This document shows, piece after piece, positions 1 through 7,142 of a stretch of DNA of 10,689 bases. How positions within the stretch are numbered: position 1 is the first letter of the stretch; every line of letters begins with the position of its first letter. Below the pieces are notes generated by a model, which was not told the origin of the DNA, ran no database searches, and worked only from the letters and a program-made list of their open reading frames with translations. The translations under genes were made by a program, and so were the position numbers. Origin of the DNA: Pyrinomonadaceae bacterium (GTDB lineage Bacteria > Acidobacteriota > Blastocatellia > Pyrinomonadales > Pyrinomonadaceae); assembly GCA_013813825.1 (NCBI GenBank), contig JACCRA010000186.1:1-10689 (forward strand), written 5' to 3'.

Positions 1-608
1 AAGGGGCGGCCTTGCGCGTCTTCGTCAGCGCCCGGCGCTTCGCCGACGAACATCAGACGCGCCCCCGGATTGCCTTCGCTGTGAACGATCTTATTGCGGC
101 TCTGGTGGAGCGGGCAGCGGATGCACTCGCCGATGTCGGCGTGAATGTCCGCGAACGTCTCGCCGGGGCGGGGCAAACTCAGTTCGTCTTTCGGTGTGAT
201 CTCGCCAAACAATGTGTCTTGCGGCGCGGGCGGCACGGCGTCGGGCGCGCGGACTGGTTGTCGTTTTGCCATCTCTTCACCCTCTGGTTTGAAATTTTGG
301 TTGACGCCGCCGTGCGTTGTTGGCCCCCGCAGCGGCGCGGCCGGCGGCGGTGCGCTGCTGCTGGCGGCGCGGCCGGCCGCAGCCTCAGCGTTACGTTTGA
401 GAGCCGCGTAACGGCCCGGCTCAGGCGTGGGCAGCATGCGGTCTTGCGACTGATGCGAAATCGAACCGGGCTCAACAACGGGAGCAACGAGATTTTCGTC
501 CGGCGCTTCGAGATGCGTAACGCCGAGTTCACGCAGGTAGGACACATTCTCAAGCACATCGCCGATCAGCGCGTGGAGTTCGTCACGAGGATTTTGCTCT
601 TGTTTCAT
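1..608 (-). CDS. Family-4 (Fe-S) uracil-DNA glycosylase, 3' end beyond the window
   Basis: The reverse strand is open from an ATG at 608 to the left edge (202 codons plus two bases). It encodes the N-terminal part of a family-4 uracil-DNA glycosylase, a base-excision repair enzyme that removes uracil from DNA. Visible: an N-terminal helix (about residues 8-33, ending YLRELGVTHL) of the kind that precedes many family-4 enzymes; a Pro/Ala-rich low-complexity linker (about 75-130); then the catalytic domain from about 149, with C162-x2-C165, the first two of the four cysteines that bind the 4Fe-4S cluster in this family, and the uracil-pocket motif GEAPGADED (189-197). The rest of the domain and the last two cysteines lie outside. 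It starts 21 bases after the kinase stop, so it is probably the third gene of that operon. No Shine-Dalgarno is seen at 608; an in-frame ATG at 272 follows a purine-rich GAGGGTGAAGAG and could be a second start. Family is certain, the start less so. Confidence 0.9.
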   Translation of the reverse strand, partial: MKQEQNPRDELHALIGDVLENVSYLRELGVTHLEAPDENLVAPVVEPGSISHQSQDRMLPTPEPGRYAALKRNAEAAAGRAASSSAPPPAAPLRGPTTHGGVNQNFKPEGEEMAKRQPVRAPDAVPPAPQDTLFGEITPKDELSLPRPGETFADIHADIGECIRCPLHQSRNKIVHSEGNPGARLMFVGEAPGADEDAQGRP

Positions 609-629
609 CGTTGACACGAAAACGCCCGG

Positions 630-2168
630 TTAACGGCGTGCGGCAAATTTACCAATCGCCACCCGCACCGCACAAATGATTGCGCCCGCGACGAAACCGA
701 AGACGGCCAACCCCAGGGGCAACGCGAAGAGCGACGTGCGGAGCAACACAAACGGCAGCAGCAAAAGCGTCGCGCCGATTGCGCCGTGGACGAGCAACGC
801 TCCGAGCCAACGCTCCGGCGCGACGGACAGGCGCGGCGGAGGTTGCCACAACTCCGAGAGCGCCACGCCGAGGAAGGCACCGAAGACGCCATCGCGGATC
901 GCTAAGGTCAGCAGTTCCAGCACAAACTCGTCATAGGCATAGGGCGTCCGGGTGAGGCCAAGCCAGCGCGCTAGCATCCCGATCCCGACGCTCAGGGCGA
1001 AAATTAAGAACGCGCCCAGCAGCCCGAAGATGAGCGTCTGCTGTGGGACGCCGCCAATCGCGACACGTGCATTCACGACGGTCTCCATCGTGGATGCGGA
1101 TGGAGATGAAAATGTCGTGGGTGTCAGCGGGGGTCGAAATTCCGGCGGCGCGACGACGGTCGGCTCAAATTGCGGCGCGGTCGGAGGAGCCGGCGACATC
1201 CGGGAAAAGGTCGGGGCGAGTTGCGGCTGCGCCGCGGTCGGCAACGCGGGGAGCGGGATGGTCTCGGCTTCGGCGGAGAAGAATTGCTGCTCAGGCTCGC
1301 CCGGCGCGGCGTCGAGCGCGTGAGCAAATTCCGCGTGCAACTCCCGCGCTGATTGTTGCCGGTCGGACGGGTGCTTGGCGAGGGCGCGCTGCACAACTCG
1401 CGCGAGCACCGGCGAGATGGACGGACGGATGTCGCAGAGCGGCGGCGGCATCTCGACCATCTGCTGTTGGATCAAGTGCCCTTGTGCCGCGCCGTTCGCC
1501 GGCAGCGTCCCCGAAAGCGTCTGGTACAGCATCGCGCCGAGCGCATAAACGTCGGTGCGGCGGTCGATGTTGCCGCCGTTCAGTTGTTCGGGGGCCATGT
1601 AGGCCAGCGTGCCGGCGATGCGGCTGGCGGCGGCGGCCGAAGTCGATGTGAGGACTTTGGCGATCCCGAAGTCGAGCACTTTAACGTGCGTGCGGCCGTG
1701 TTTGCCGAGGTGGATGTTGGCGGGCTTGATGTCGCGGTGAATCACGCCGGAGTCGTGCGCCAGTTGGAGCGCGTCGGTGATGGGACCAAGCAGCGACAAA
1801 GTCTCGACGGGCGAGAGCAAGGTGCGCTCGCGCAACTCGTCTTCCAGCGTGCGGCCTTCAAGCCATTCCATCACCAGAAATGCGAAGCCAGCCTCTTCGC
1901 CAGTGTCGGTGACGGCGACGATGTGCGGATGCAGCAGCCGTCCGGCAGTCAGCGCCTCGCGTTGGAACAACTCGCGGGCGGCGTCGGCGGAATCCTCTTC
2001 GATATCCGGCTTGAGCACTTTGACTGCCACCGCCCGTTCGATCCTCGTGTCGAGCGCCCGATAGACAGCGCCAAAACTACCCGTCCCGGCGATCTCTTCC
2101 AGCCGATAACGCCCGCCGAAAACCTCCCCGGCTAGTCGGTACGGATCGTGGCGTGCTGCTCTGCTCAT
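630..2168 (-). CDS. Membrane-anchored Ser/Thr protein kinase (PknB-like) with four C-terminal membrane helices
   Basis: A 512-residue bacterial Hanks-type kinase that phosphorylates Ser/Thr on proteins. The kinase domain (about 21-285) has all key elements: glycine-rich loop GTGSFG (28-33), ATP-anchoring K50 in VAVK, helix-C E71, catalytic loop HRDIKPAN (144-151, D146), metal-binding DFG (166-168), a Ser/Thr-rich activation loop, GTLAYMAPE (186-194) and the DVYALG helix (206-211). It should be active. A Pro-rich linker (about 290-355) follows, then four hydrophobic segments (about 379-403, 416-438, 454-476, 480-502). There is no PASTA, TPR or other known sensor domain. The kinase domain is expected on the cytoplasmic side. 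It sits between coaBC (19-base gap) and the glycosylase (21-base gap). A sequence AGGAAA lies about 12 bases before the ATG. What it senses and phosphorylates cannot be told from the sequence. Confidence 0.95.
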   Translation of the reverse strand: MSRAARHDPYRLAGEVFGGRYRLEEIAGTGSFGAVYRALDTRIERAVAVKVLKPDIEEDSADAARELFQREALTAGRLLHPHIVAVTDTGEEAGFAFLVMEWLEGRTLEDELRERTLLSPVETLSLLGPITDALQLAHDSGVIHRDIKPANIHLGKHGRTHVKVLDFGIAKVLTSTSAAAASRIAGTLAYMAPEQLNGGNIDRRTDVYALGAMLYQTLSGTLPANGAAQGHLIQQQMVEMPPPLCDIRPSISPVLARVVQRALAKHPSDRQQSARELHAEFAHALDAAPGEPEQQFFSAEAETIPLPALPTAAQPQLAPTFSRMSPAPPTAPQFEPTVVAPPEFRPPLTPTTFSSPSASTMETVVNARVAIGGVPQQTLIFGLLGAFLIFALSVGIGMLARWLGLTRTPYAYDEFVLELLTLAIRDGVFGAFLGVALSELWQPPPRLSVAPERWLGALLVHGAIGATLLLLPFVLLRTSLFALPLGLAVFGFVAGAIICAVRVAIGKFAARR

Positions 2169-2187
2169 AGAAAATTAGTTTCCTGTG

Positions 2188-3498
2188 CTATGCGGGATGG
2201 CTGGTCTTGGCGCTTCCGAATGCGCCGTGCTCCGCTGGCGTCGAGCGGAGCCGCACCACCTCGTCGAGAATGCGGTGGGCGGTTTCGAGCTTTGATAGCT
2301 TAGGCAATGCGATTGGCTCTGTCCGGTCGCGAGCCAGCAGCGTGACGATATTAGTTGCGGAGTCGAAGCCCGCGCCATCGCGCGTGATGTCGTTGGCAAC
2401 AATGGCGTCGAGGTTTTTGCGCGCGAGTTTTTCACGCGCGTGCTTGAGCAAGTCGTCGCTTTCGGCGGCGAACCCGATGACCAGTAACTCGTCATGCCGC
2501 GCACCGCTGACCGACGCGAGGATATCCGGCGTCGGCTCCAGCACGAGCGTGAAAATCTGATTCGACTTCTTGAGCTTGTGGGCGGACGGGGAAGCCACGC
2601 GATAGTCGGCAACGGCCGCCGCGCCGATAAAGACGGTGCTGTTTGTCACTTCATGCGTCACCGCTTCGAGCATCTCCGCTGCCGATGGCGCGCGCACGAC
2701 GCGAACGCCCGCCGGTGGCTCGACGCTGGTGATGCCCGCCACGATTGTCACCTCCGCGCCGCGCGCTCGCGCCGCTTCGGCCAGCGCAAAGCCCATCCGC
2801 CCCGACGAGCGGTTCGAGATGAAGCGCACCGGATCGATCTCTTCGCGGGTCGCTCCGGCAGTGATTAGAATGCGCTCGGCTTTCAGATCAAGCTCTCGCC
2901 AATTCGCGGGATTATTTGTTTCGCCCAACATCGCCAGCGCCGCCGTAACGATCCTTTCCGGCTCGCTCAAGCGGCCGGGACCGAAAGTGCCGCAGGCCAT
3001 CTCGCCCGCGTCAGGCTCAATAATGTGGACGCCGTCAGCGCGCAACTGTGAGAGGTTGCGCCGCGTCGCCGGGTGCTGCCACATGATGGTGTTCATCGCC
3101 GGAGCGACGAGGACGGGAGCGGTGCAGGCTAGATAGGTTGACGTGAGAAAGTCGTCGGCGATACCGTGGGCAAATTTTGCGAGGATGTTGGCCGTGGCCG
3201 GCGCGATGAGCAGCAGATCGACGGTCTGTGAAAAAGTGATATGCGCGATTGGATCGGGATTGTCGGGCGCGTAGTCGTCAACGATGACGTGTTCGCCGGA
3301 GAGAGCGCGAAAAGTGAGCGGGGCGATCATCCGGGTCGCGTGTTCCGTCATCGCCACCCGCACACGGCAGCCGGCGCGCTGCAAGCCGCGCAGCACCTCA
3401 GCCGCTTTGTAAGCCGCGATCCCGCCTGTCACGCCGAGCGCGACTCGCTGGCCCGAAGACGAGAGAGCATCCTGCGGCGGGATAGCGTTTGACGACAT
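2188..3498 (-). CDS. coaBC: Bifunctional phosphopantothenoylcysteine decarboxylase / phosphopantothenate-cysteine ligase
   Basis: Makes 4'-phosphopantetheine from 4'-phosphopantothenate in two steps of coenzyme A synthesis: CoaB joins cysteine using CTP, CoaC decarboxylates the product using FMN. From the ATG at 3498 the protein has 436 residues, a normal length for a fused CoaBC. N-terminal CoaC half: flavoprotein start [10 protein letters not shown] (22-31), catalytic His86 in AHITF, the PAMNTIMW motif (133-140) and the conserved Cys169 in [11 protein letters not shown]-terminal CoaB half: nucleotide-binding [15 protein letters not shown] (212-226), NRSSGRMG (229-236), ADY (297-299) and the KLKK lysines (308-311). 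The reading frame stays open to a GTG at 3546, adding 16 residues; I prefer 3498 because the protein then begins, as usual, shortly before the Rossmann strand. Neither start has a clear ribosome site. First gene of the leftward operon. In this kind of protein ITAGG is more usual than the ITAGA seen here. Confidence 0.96.
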   Translation of the reverse strand: MSSNAIPPQDALSSSGQRVALGVTGGIAAYKAAEVLRGLQRAGCRVRVAMTEHATRMIAPLTFRALSGEHVIVDDYAPDNPDPIAHITFSQTVDLLLIAPATANILAKFAHGIADDFLTSTYLACTAPVLVAPAMNTIMWQHPATRRNLSQLRADGVHIIEPDAGEMACGTFGPGRLSEPERIVTAALAMLGETNNPANWRELDLKAERILITAGATREEIDPVRFISNRSSGRMGFALAEAARARGAEVTIVAGITSVEPPAGVRVVRAPSAAEMLEAVTHEVTNSTVFIGAAAVADYRVASPSAHKLKKSNQIFTLVLEPTPDILASVSGARHDELLVIGFAAESDDLLKHAREKLARKNLDAIVANDITRDGAGFDSATNIVTLLARDRTEPIALPKLSKLETAHRILDEVVRLRSTPAEHGAFGSAKTSHPA

Positions 3499-3580
3499 AG
3501 AAATCGGCGCGTGTGCTAAGAAGTTTGAGCGCCCGAAATGTAGCACTCTCCGCGCGGGGCGTGCAATCGGGCGGAGCTTA

Positions 3581-3651
3581 GGAGCGCGGGGCTGTTGCCT
3601 ACTGCGAAGGCGCTCTCACGCACGCCGAGGCTGGCAGCAACCTCGCGCTCC
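3581..3651. repeat. Imperfect 19-bp inverted repeat in the divergent intergenic region
   Basis: Arms 3581-3599 and 3633-3651 match at 16 of 19 positions when one is reverse-complemented; the outer 8 bases (GGAGCGCG / CGCGCTCC) match perfectly. The 33-base centre contains more short GC-rich complementary pieces (GCGAAGGCGC). A smaller hairpin, GAGG (3627-3630) with CCTC (3641-3644), overlaps the right arm. It lies between the divergent coaBC and the gene at 3773, with no T-run on either strand, so it is not a plain intrinsic terminator. The architecture resembles REP-type intergenic elements. Whether it is repeated in the genome cannot be seen here. Confidence 0.6.
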
Positions 3652-3772
3652 CAGAACTCCGGTCTCGCCTGCGGCTTGTGGTAAACTTTTTCGCCCCCAC
3701 GAAACAGACAGTGCTGATAAGTTATAGTTTTCTCGCGATGGTGGACAGAAGTGTCTGGGGAGTAGCGGCCGG

Positions 3773-4351
3773 ATGAAATTTCGCTTGAGCCTGTTGCTGT
3801 TGTGCTTGTGGTGTGGCGTCGGAGTCGCGGCGGCACAGCCGCAGCGGTCGCACGCCGCGACGGCCGAACGGCAGGACGCGGAATTTGGTCCCGTCGTCAG
3901 TGCCTATCTCGGATACCTGCAAGCCGAGCAAGAAGTGGTTGATGATCGCGCAAGCCGCCACCAGATCAGCCAGGCTTACTACCGGCGCAACTCAAACCGC
4001 ATCCGCGCTCTGCGTCGCATGACGGTGCAAATTGCGCGCGAAACCCGAAACGACTTCGTGCCGGAGTTATACGCTGTCGCCGCCGACGAGTTCGGTACGC
4101 TTTTCGATCCGCAGCCGGACGCGAAAACTTTTCACGTCGGCGAGATCATCAATGACACTTTTCGCTACCTCGGCGCGGTGCGCTCCGCCGAAAATTTTTA
4201 TCTCTTCGCCCGGCTCGACATTTACGAACAAGCCGAGTTGTTGAAGAAGCGCGAGGATGTGCCACCACCGGCAACAACAGTGCCGGCCGTCGTGGCCCCG
4301 TCCGCGCGCGGCACGGCCGTCACACGCCCGCGCCGCGCGACCACTCCTTAA
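3773..4351 (+). CDS. Secreted protein of unknown function, 192 residues
   Basis: I do not recognise a named family. Residues 1-21 form a clear signal peptide (MKFR, then a Leu-rich core, likely cleavage after VAAA before QPQ), so the product should be exported. The mature part is mostly polar and helical, with many charged residues: a segment QEVVDDRASRHQISQAYYRRNSNRIRAL read across about 53-80, and a second conserved-looking region about 120-157 (HVGEIINDTFRYLG, then FARLDIYEQAELL). The tail (about 163-192) is Pro/Ala/Thr-rich and basic, probably disordered. GGGGAG lies about 10 bases before the ATG and supports this start. The next gene begins 21 bases after its stop, so the two are probably co-transcribed, followed by the prenyl synthase. 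The only role suggested by context is an envelope-associated one. Confidence 0.8.
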   Translation: MKFRLSLLLLCLWCGVGVAAAQPQRSHAATAERQDAEFGPVVSAYLGYLQAEQEVVDDRASRHQISQAYYRRNSNRIRALRRMTVQIARETRNDFVPELYAVAADEFGTLFDPQPDAKTFHVGEIINDTFRYLGAVRSAENFYLFARLDIYEQAELLKKREDVPPPATTVPAVVAPSARGTAVTRPRRATTP

Positions 4352-4372
4352 CAGTTACTGACGCCGATTAAA

Positions 4373-4777
4373 TTGACAAAGCGCACTCACCTCGACACGG
4401 CGGAGCAGCCGACGCTCTTCGCGCAACGAAAGAAGCCCGAAGCGGTCGGGCATGACCAACTGATCCTTTACGCGCTCGGCGATTTTCAGGCGCGGGGCAA
4501 AGCTCTGGCCGGGCGCGAACTGCCGCTGGATCGTCTGCGCGGGGCGGTGCGACGAGCCGCCGAAGTTTTCGAGGCCGAAATGTTGAGCGACGAAGAAGCC
4601 GTCTCGGCCTTCAGCCGGATCGGCGCGCAAGTGCGGCAGGTTCCGCCCTTCGTCGCCAAGCATCCATTCCGCATTACCGTCTCGACAGACGTGGCCGAGC
4701 ACGCTCACCGTGTTTATCAAGAGTTCGTCGCGCGGGTGCGTGCGGAAGCCGCTACGCCGGAATCCCCGCAGGCATAG
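4373..4777 (+). CDS. Hypothetical protein, 134 residues, TTG start
   Basis: Not recognised. The frame begins with TTG at 4373, just after an in-frame TAA that is also the stop of the previous gene, so no start further upstream is possible; no ribosome site is visible. The predicted protein is soluble and has no signal peptide. It has a polar N-terminus (1-27), a helical block HDQLILYALGDFQARGKAL (27-45), a second helix rich in Arg/Ala/Glu (about 54-70), then an FVAKHPFRITV strand-like segment near 93-103 and a final helix. Codon use fits the neighbours, and the reverse-strand ORFs across it give no plausible protein, so I take this as a real gene. Position 48 bases before the prenyl synthase suggests one transcript. 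It is too long for, and unlike, the exonuclease VII small subunit often found before such synthases. Confidence 0.7.
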   Translation: MTKRTHLDTAEQPTLFAQRKKPEAVGHDQLILYALGDFQARGKALAGRELPLDRLRGAVRRAAEVFEAEMLSDEEAVSAFSRIGAQVRQVPPFVAKHPFRITVSTDVAEHAHRVYQEFVARVRAEAATPESPQA

Positions 4778-4825
4778 CGCGGCGGGTGCGCGCGGGCAAT
4801 CTACTTTCAATTGACCGACGTTTAA

Positions 4826-5752
4826 ATGGTGCGAGACTCCATGCCAAATGTTGAGACGCGCGAAGACTTATGGGGCTACGTCGCGGAGGTGCGCCCGGAT
4901 ATCGAGCGGGCGCTGGAAAAATTCCTCCCATTGGTCCCATCACCAGCCGGCACGCGCTTCAACGACGCGGTGCGCGATGCTTTATTCCCCGGCGGCAAGC
5001 GCCTGCGCCCGGTGCTGACGCTGCTCGGCGCGGAACTGATCGGGGGGACAACGGCCGCCGCTTTGCCTGCCGCCGCCGCTGTCGAGTTCGTGCATAGCAG
5101 TTCGCTGATCTTCGACGACCTGCCTTGCATGGATAACGCGCAAGAGCGGCGCGGGCAACTCGCGCTCCACCGCCGTCACGGCGAGGCTCTGGCCATGCTG
5201 GTCGCGGTCGGACTGCTGAACAAGTCCTATGCACTGGTCTTTGAAGGTCAAGGCGGCAATTCCCGCCGCGCGCTCGAAGCGCACGCGGAGTTGGTGGAAT
5301 GCGTGGGGACCAGTGGCATGGTCACGGGACAGACCGTCGATCTGTCGGGCGACGGCGATGGCGTGGAGCGTCCAGCGAACGTCGAATCGATCCGCAATCT
5401 GAAAACGTCGGCGCTGATCCGCCTCGCACTCCGGCTCGGCGCGATCCTCGCAGACGCGAATCCAAGTCAGTTAGCCGTCCTCTCAACATTTTCCCGCCTC
5501 ATCGGCGAGGCGTATCAACTGAGCGACGACCTTCTCGACTTGAACGAGGATGCCGCCCTCAGCATAGCCGCCGGCGGCTCGCTGCCGCGGCGCTCGACAT
5601 CGGCGCTCGATGATGGCCCCAGCCGCACGCGCCGCCGCGTCGCCGGGATGGTGGCGGAAGCTAAAGACGTGCTCGCCGGCGAGTTCGGCAATTCGCGCCC
5701 GGCGTTGCTGCTGGCGGAACTGGCCGATTACATCGCGTCGCGGAAAGCCTGA
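4826..5752 (+). CDS. Polyprenyl (farnesyl/geranylgeranyl-type) diphosphate synthase, diverged
   Basis: A 308-residue trans-isoprenyl diphosphate synthase, all-helical and cytosolic, which extends allylic diphosphates with isopentenyl diphosphate. Visible: substrate-binding GGKRLRP (56-62); first aspartate-rich motif DDLPCMD (97-103) followed by RRG (108-110); KTSAL (193-197); and second aspartate-rich motif YQLSDDLLD (230-238), both motifs of the DDxxxxD/DDxxD kind that hold the magnesium ions. Length fits the short-chain (FPP/GGPP) group. Oddities: after the first motif the sequence is DNAQERRGQLALH where DDxDLRRGxPTxH is usual, and the usual Gly-Asp before the next helix is missing (LVAVGLLNKSYALV, 125-138). 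The start is either 4826 or the ATG at 4841; neither has a clear ribosome site. Chain length cannot be fixed from sequence alone. The squalene/phytoene synthase family gene downstream would use its product. Confidence 0.9.
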   Translation: MVRDSMPNVETREDLWGYVAEVRPDIERALEKFLPLVPSPAGTRFNDAVRDALFPGGKRLRPVLTLLGAELIGGTTAAALPAAAAVEFVHSSSLIFDDLPCMDNAQERRGQLALHRRHGEALAMLVAVGLLNKSYALVFEGQGGNSRRALEAHAELVECVGTSGMVTGQTVDLSGDGDGVERPANVESIRNLKTSALIRLALRLGAILADANPSQLAVLSTFSRLIGEAYQLSDDLLDLNEDAALSIAAGGSLPRRSTSALDDGPSRTRRRVAGMVAEAKDVLAGEFGNSRPALLLAELADYIASRKA

Positions 5753-5995
5753 ATGCCTTCACCCGTAAATCGCTATGAGCTGGAGTAGTTAAGACCACTA
5801 CCAACAGAGTTGAGGTAGCCAACAGCAAACACTTAGAGAGATTCGCAGCTTGTTGTAAAACGGGAACGCCCAGAATCAGGGTAAGTGTCAGTGCAGATAC
5901 ATAGTTAGCTGGCTCCTTGCTCTATTTAACTTCCCTAGCCCCATCGCTAATCATTACGTTCAACAGTGCGGCCTTTAGCGCCAACCTTGAAAATG
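5753..5995. other. Intergenic stretch with no recognised gene
   Basis: Together with the repeat at 5996-6078 this forms a 337-base gap between the two isoprenoid genes. It is visibly poorer in G+C than the flanking genes and has frequent stops in all frames. I see no intrinsic terminator, no tRNA and no convincing promoter. It could be the worn remains of an insertion, but nothing in it can be named. Confidence 0.5.
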
Positions 5996-6078
5996 GACAG
6001 GATTAACAGGATGAACAAGATTGAGCAATAATCAAGAAGCTTTCCGTCCTACATCTTGTCAATCCTGTTAATCCTGTC
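5996..6078. repeat. 26-bp inverted repeat built of 9-bp units, directly before a start codon
   Basis: Arms 5996-6021 and 6053-6078 match at 24 of 26 positions in inverted orientation, separated by 31 bases. Each arm is itself a short tandem array of a 9-base unit: ACAGGATTA, ACAGGATGA, ACAAGATTG at 5997-6023, and the complementary CTTGTCAAT, CCTGTTAAT, CCTGTC at 6055-6078. The right arm ends 11 bases before the ATG at 6090, where a ribosome site would be expected, so in RNA the hairpin would sit against the start. From memory, strings of ACAGGATTA type occur as scattered intergenic repeats in several environmental phyla; that cannot be checked here. Confidence 0.75.
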
Positions 6079-6089
6079 TGAAATGTTTT

Positions 6090-6983
6090 ATGGCTCGAAT
6101 TAGTCCGGCCAGTGCTGATGAGGTCGAGCGCAGTTACGAGTTCTGTCGGCGGACGACGCGGCATCACGCCAAGAGTTTCTACTTTTGCACGCAGTTTCTG
6201 CCCCGCGAGAAGCGGCGGGCGATCTACGCCGTCTATGCACTGTGCCGTCACGTGGACGACGAGGTGGATGAGGCAGGCGTGTCAGACGAAGCTGGCGCGC
6301 GGGCGGCAGTTGAAAAATGGCAAAGCGATCTTGAAAAAGTTTACCGGGGCGAGAGCGCCACCCAGTCGCCGGTGCTGATCGCGTGGGGCGACATGCTCAA
6401 GCACTACGTTATCGCGCGGGAGTTGCCGCTTGAACTGATGCGCGGCGTGTTGATGGACACTTATCAGAAGCGTTACGAGAGTTGGGAAGAGTTGCGCCTC
6501 TACTGCTACCGCGTGGCCTCGGTCGTCGGCCTAATGACTTCGGAAATCTTCGGCTACGAGCGCCCCGAAACCTTGCGATATGCCGAGGCGCTCGGATTGG
6601 CGATGCAATTGACTAACATTCTGCGCGACGTCGGCGAGGATTTGCGGATGGGTCGCGTCTATCTGCCGCAGGACGAGTTGCGACGCTTCGGCGTCACAAC
6701 TGAAGCCTTGCGGCGCGGCACAATCGATCAACCGTTCCGCGAATTAATGCGCTTTGAAATTAGACGTGCTCGCGCTCTCTACGCCGAAGCGGAACAGGGT
6801 ATCCCGCTGCTCGAACGAGACGCGCGCTTCACTGTGCTTCTCGCCGCGCGGCTCTACGGAAGGATTCTGGACGAAATTGAAAATAACGACTTTCAGGTTT
6901 TCGAACGGCGCGCGCACCTGAGCTTCGGGCAAAAGCTGCGCGCCGTGCCGCGCCTGTGGCGCGCCGCGCGCCGCCTCCGATGA
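6090..6983 (+). CDS. Squalene/phytoene synthase family protein (CrtB- or HpnD-like)
   Basis: A 297-residue head-to-head prenyl synthase: it condenses two farnesyl or geranylgeranyl diphosphates into (pre)squalene or phytoene, the entry to hopanoid/sterol or carotenoid routes. Visible: AIYAVYALCRHVDDEVDE (44-61), holding the first DxxxD (D56-D60); YCYRVASVVGLM (138-149); and LTNILRDVGEDLRMGRVYLP (174-193), holding the second motif (D180-D184). All catalytic aspartates are present. The phrase DVGEDxRxGRVYLPQDEL is closest to phytoene synthases, while YCYRVASVVGL also fits HpnD, so I leave the product open. No desaturase or hopanoid gene is next to it. No ribosome site precedes the ATG; the space is taken by the right arm of an inverted repeat. 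The partner is probably the polyprenyl synthase upstream, although the 337-base gap may mean separate transcription. Confidence 0.93.
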   Translation: MARISPASADEVERSYEFCRRTTRHHAKSFYFCTQFLPREKRRAIYAVYALCRHVDDEVDEAGVSDEAGARAAVEKWQSDLEKVYRGESATQSPVLIAWGDMLKHYVIARELPLELMRGVLMDTYQKRYESWEELRLYCYRVASVVGLMTSEIFGYERPETLRYAEALGLAMQLTNILRDVGEDLRMGRVYLPQDELRRFGVTTEALRRGTIDQPFRELMRFEIRRARALYAEAEQGIPLLERDARFTVLLAARLYGRILDEIENNDFQVFERRAHLSFGQKLRAVPRLWRAARRLR

Positions 6984-7029
6984 ATTTGCTCAGGATGGCG
7001 GTTGAGTGATGGTGGAAATAACGAGTTGA

Positions 7030-7059
7030 TTGCGCCGTCGCGAAGTCCTCTGTTACGAT
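7030..7059 (+). promoter_or_regulatory. Possible promoter for the asparaginase-type gene
   Basis: TGTTACGAT at 7051-7059 fits an extended -10 box (TGn followed by TACGAT, 4 of 6 to TATAAT), with a weak TTGCGC at 7030-7035 at 18-base spacing. It lies 84 bases before the ATG at 7143 in the 159-base gap. Chance matches of this quality are common. Confidence 0.25.
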
Positions 7060-7142
7060 GCCTCCAATCTTTTCGCGCAGTGGCTTGAGTTGGCACATTT
7101 GCCGGCGTCCTACATTCAGACAATCGAGACAGCAAACCTTCT

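Noticed and set aside
952..1323. A sigma or anti-sigma partner for the FecR-like protein or kinase within the window
   Set aside because: No open frame in the window shows a sigma-70 region 2/4 pattern; the candidate frames are antisense shadows.
1043..1651. Long open frames on the plus strand across the kinase gene (also 1353-2135)
   Set aside because: They lie opposite a complete, motif-rich kinase. Their translations are Arg/Ala-rich with no recognisable domain, as expected for the complementary strand of a GC-rich gene.
3516..3836. 106-residue open frame on the minus strand in the divergent gap
   Set aside because: It crosses the inverted repeat at 3581-3651 and the start of the plus-strand gene at 3773, and has no ribosome site or protein-like pattern.
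5997..6078. Possible CRISPR array because of tandem units
   Set aside because: The units are 9 bases long, directly adjacent with no spacers, and reverse direction; no cas gene is nearby.
6003..6251. 82-residue minus-strand open frame over the repeat before 6090
   Set aside because: Its end lies inside the inverted repeat and the rest is antisense to the well-supported synthase gene.
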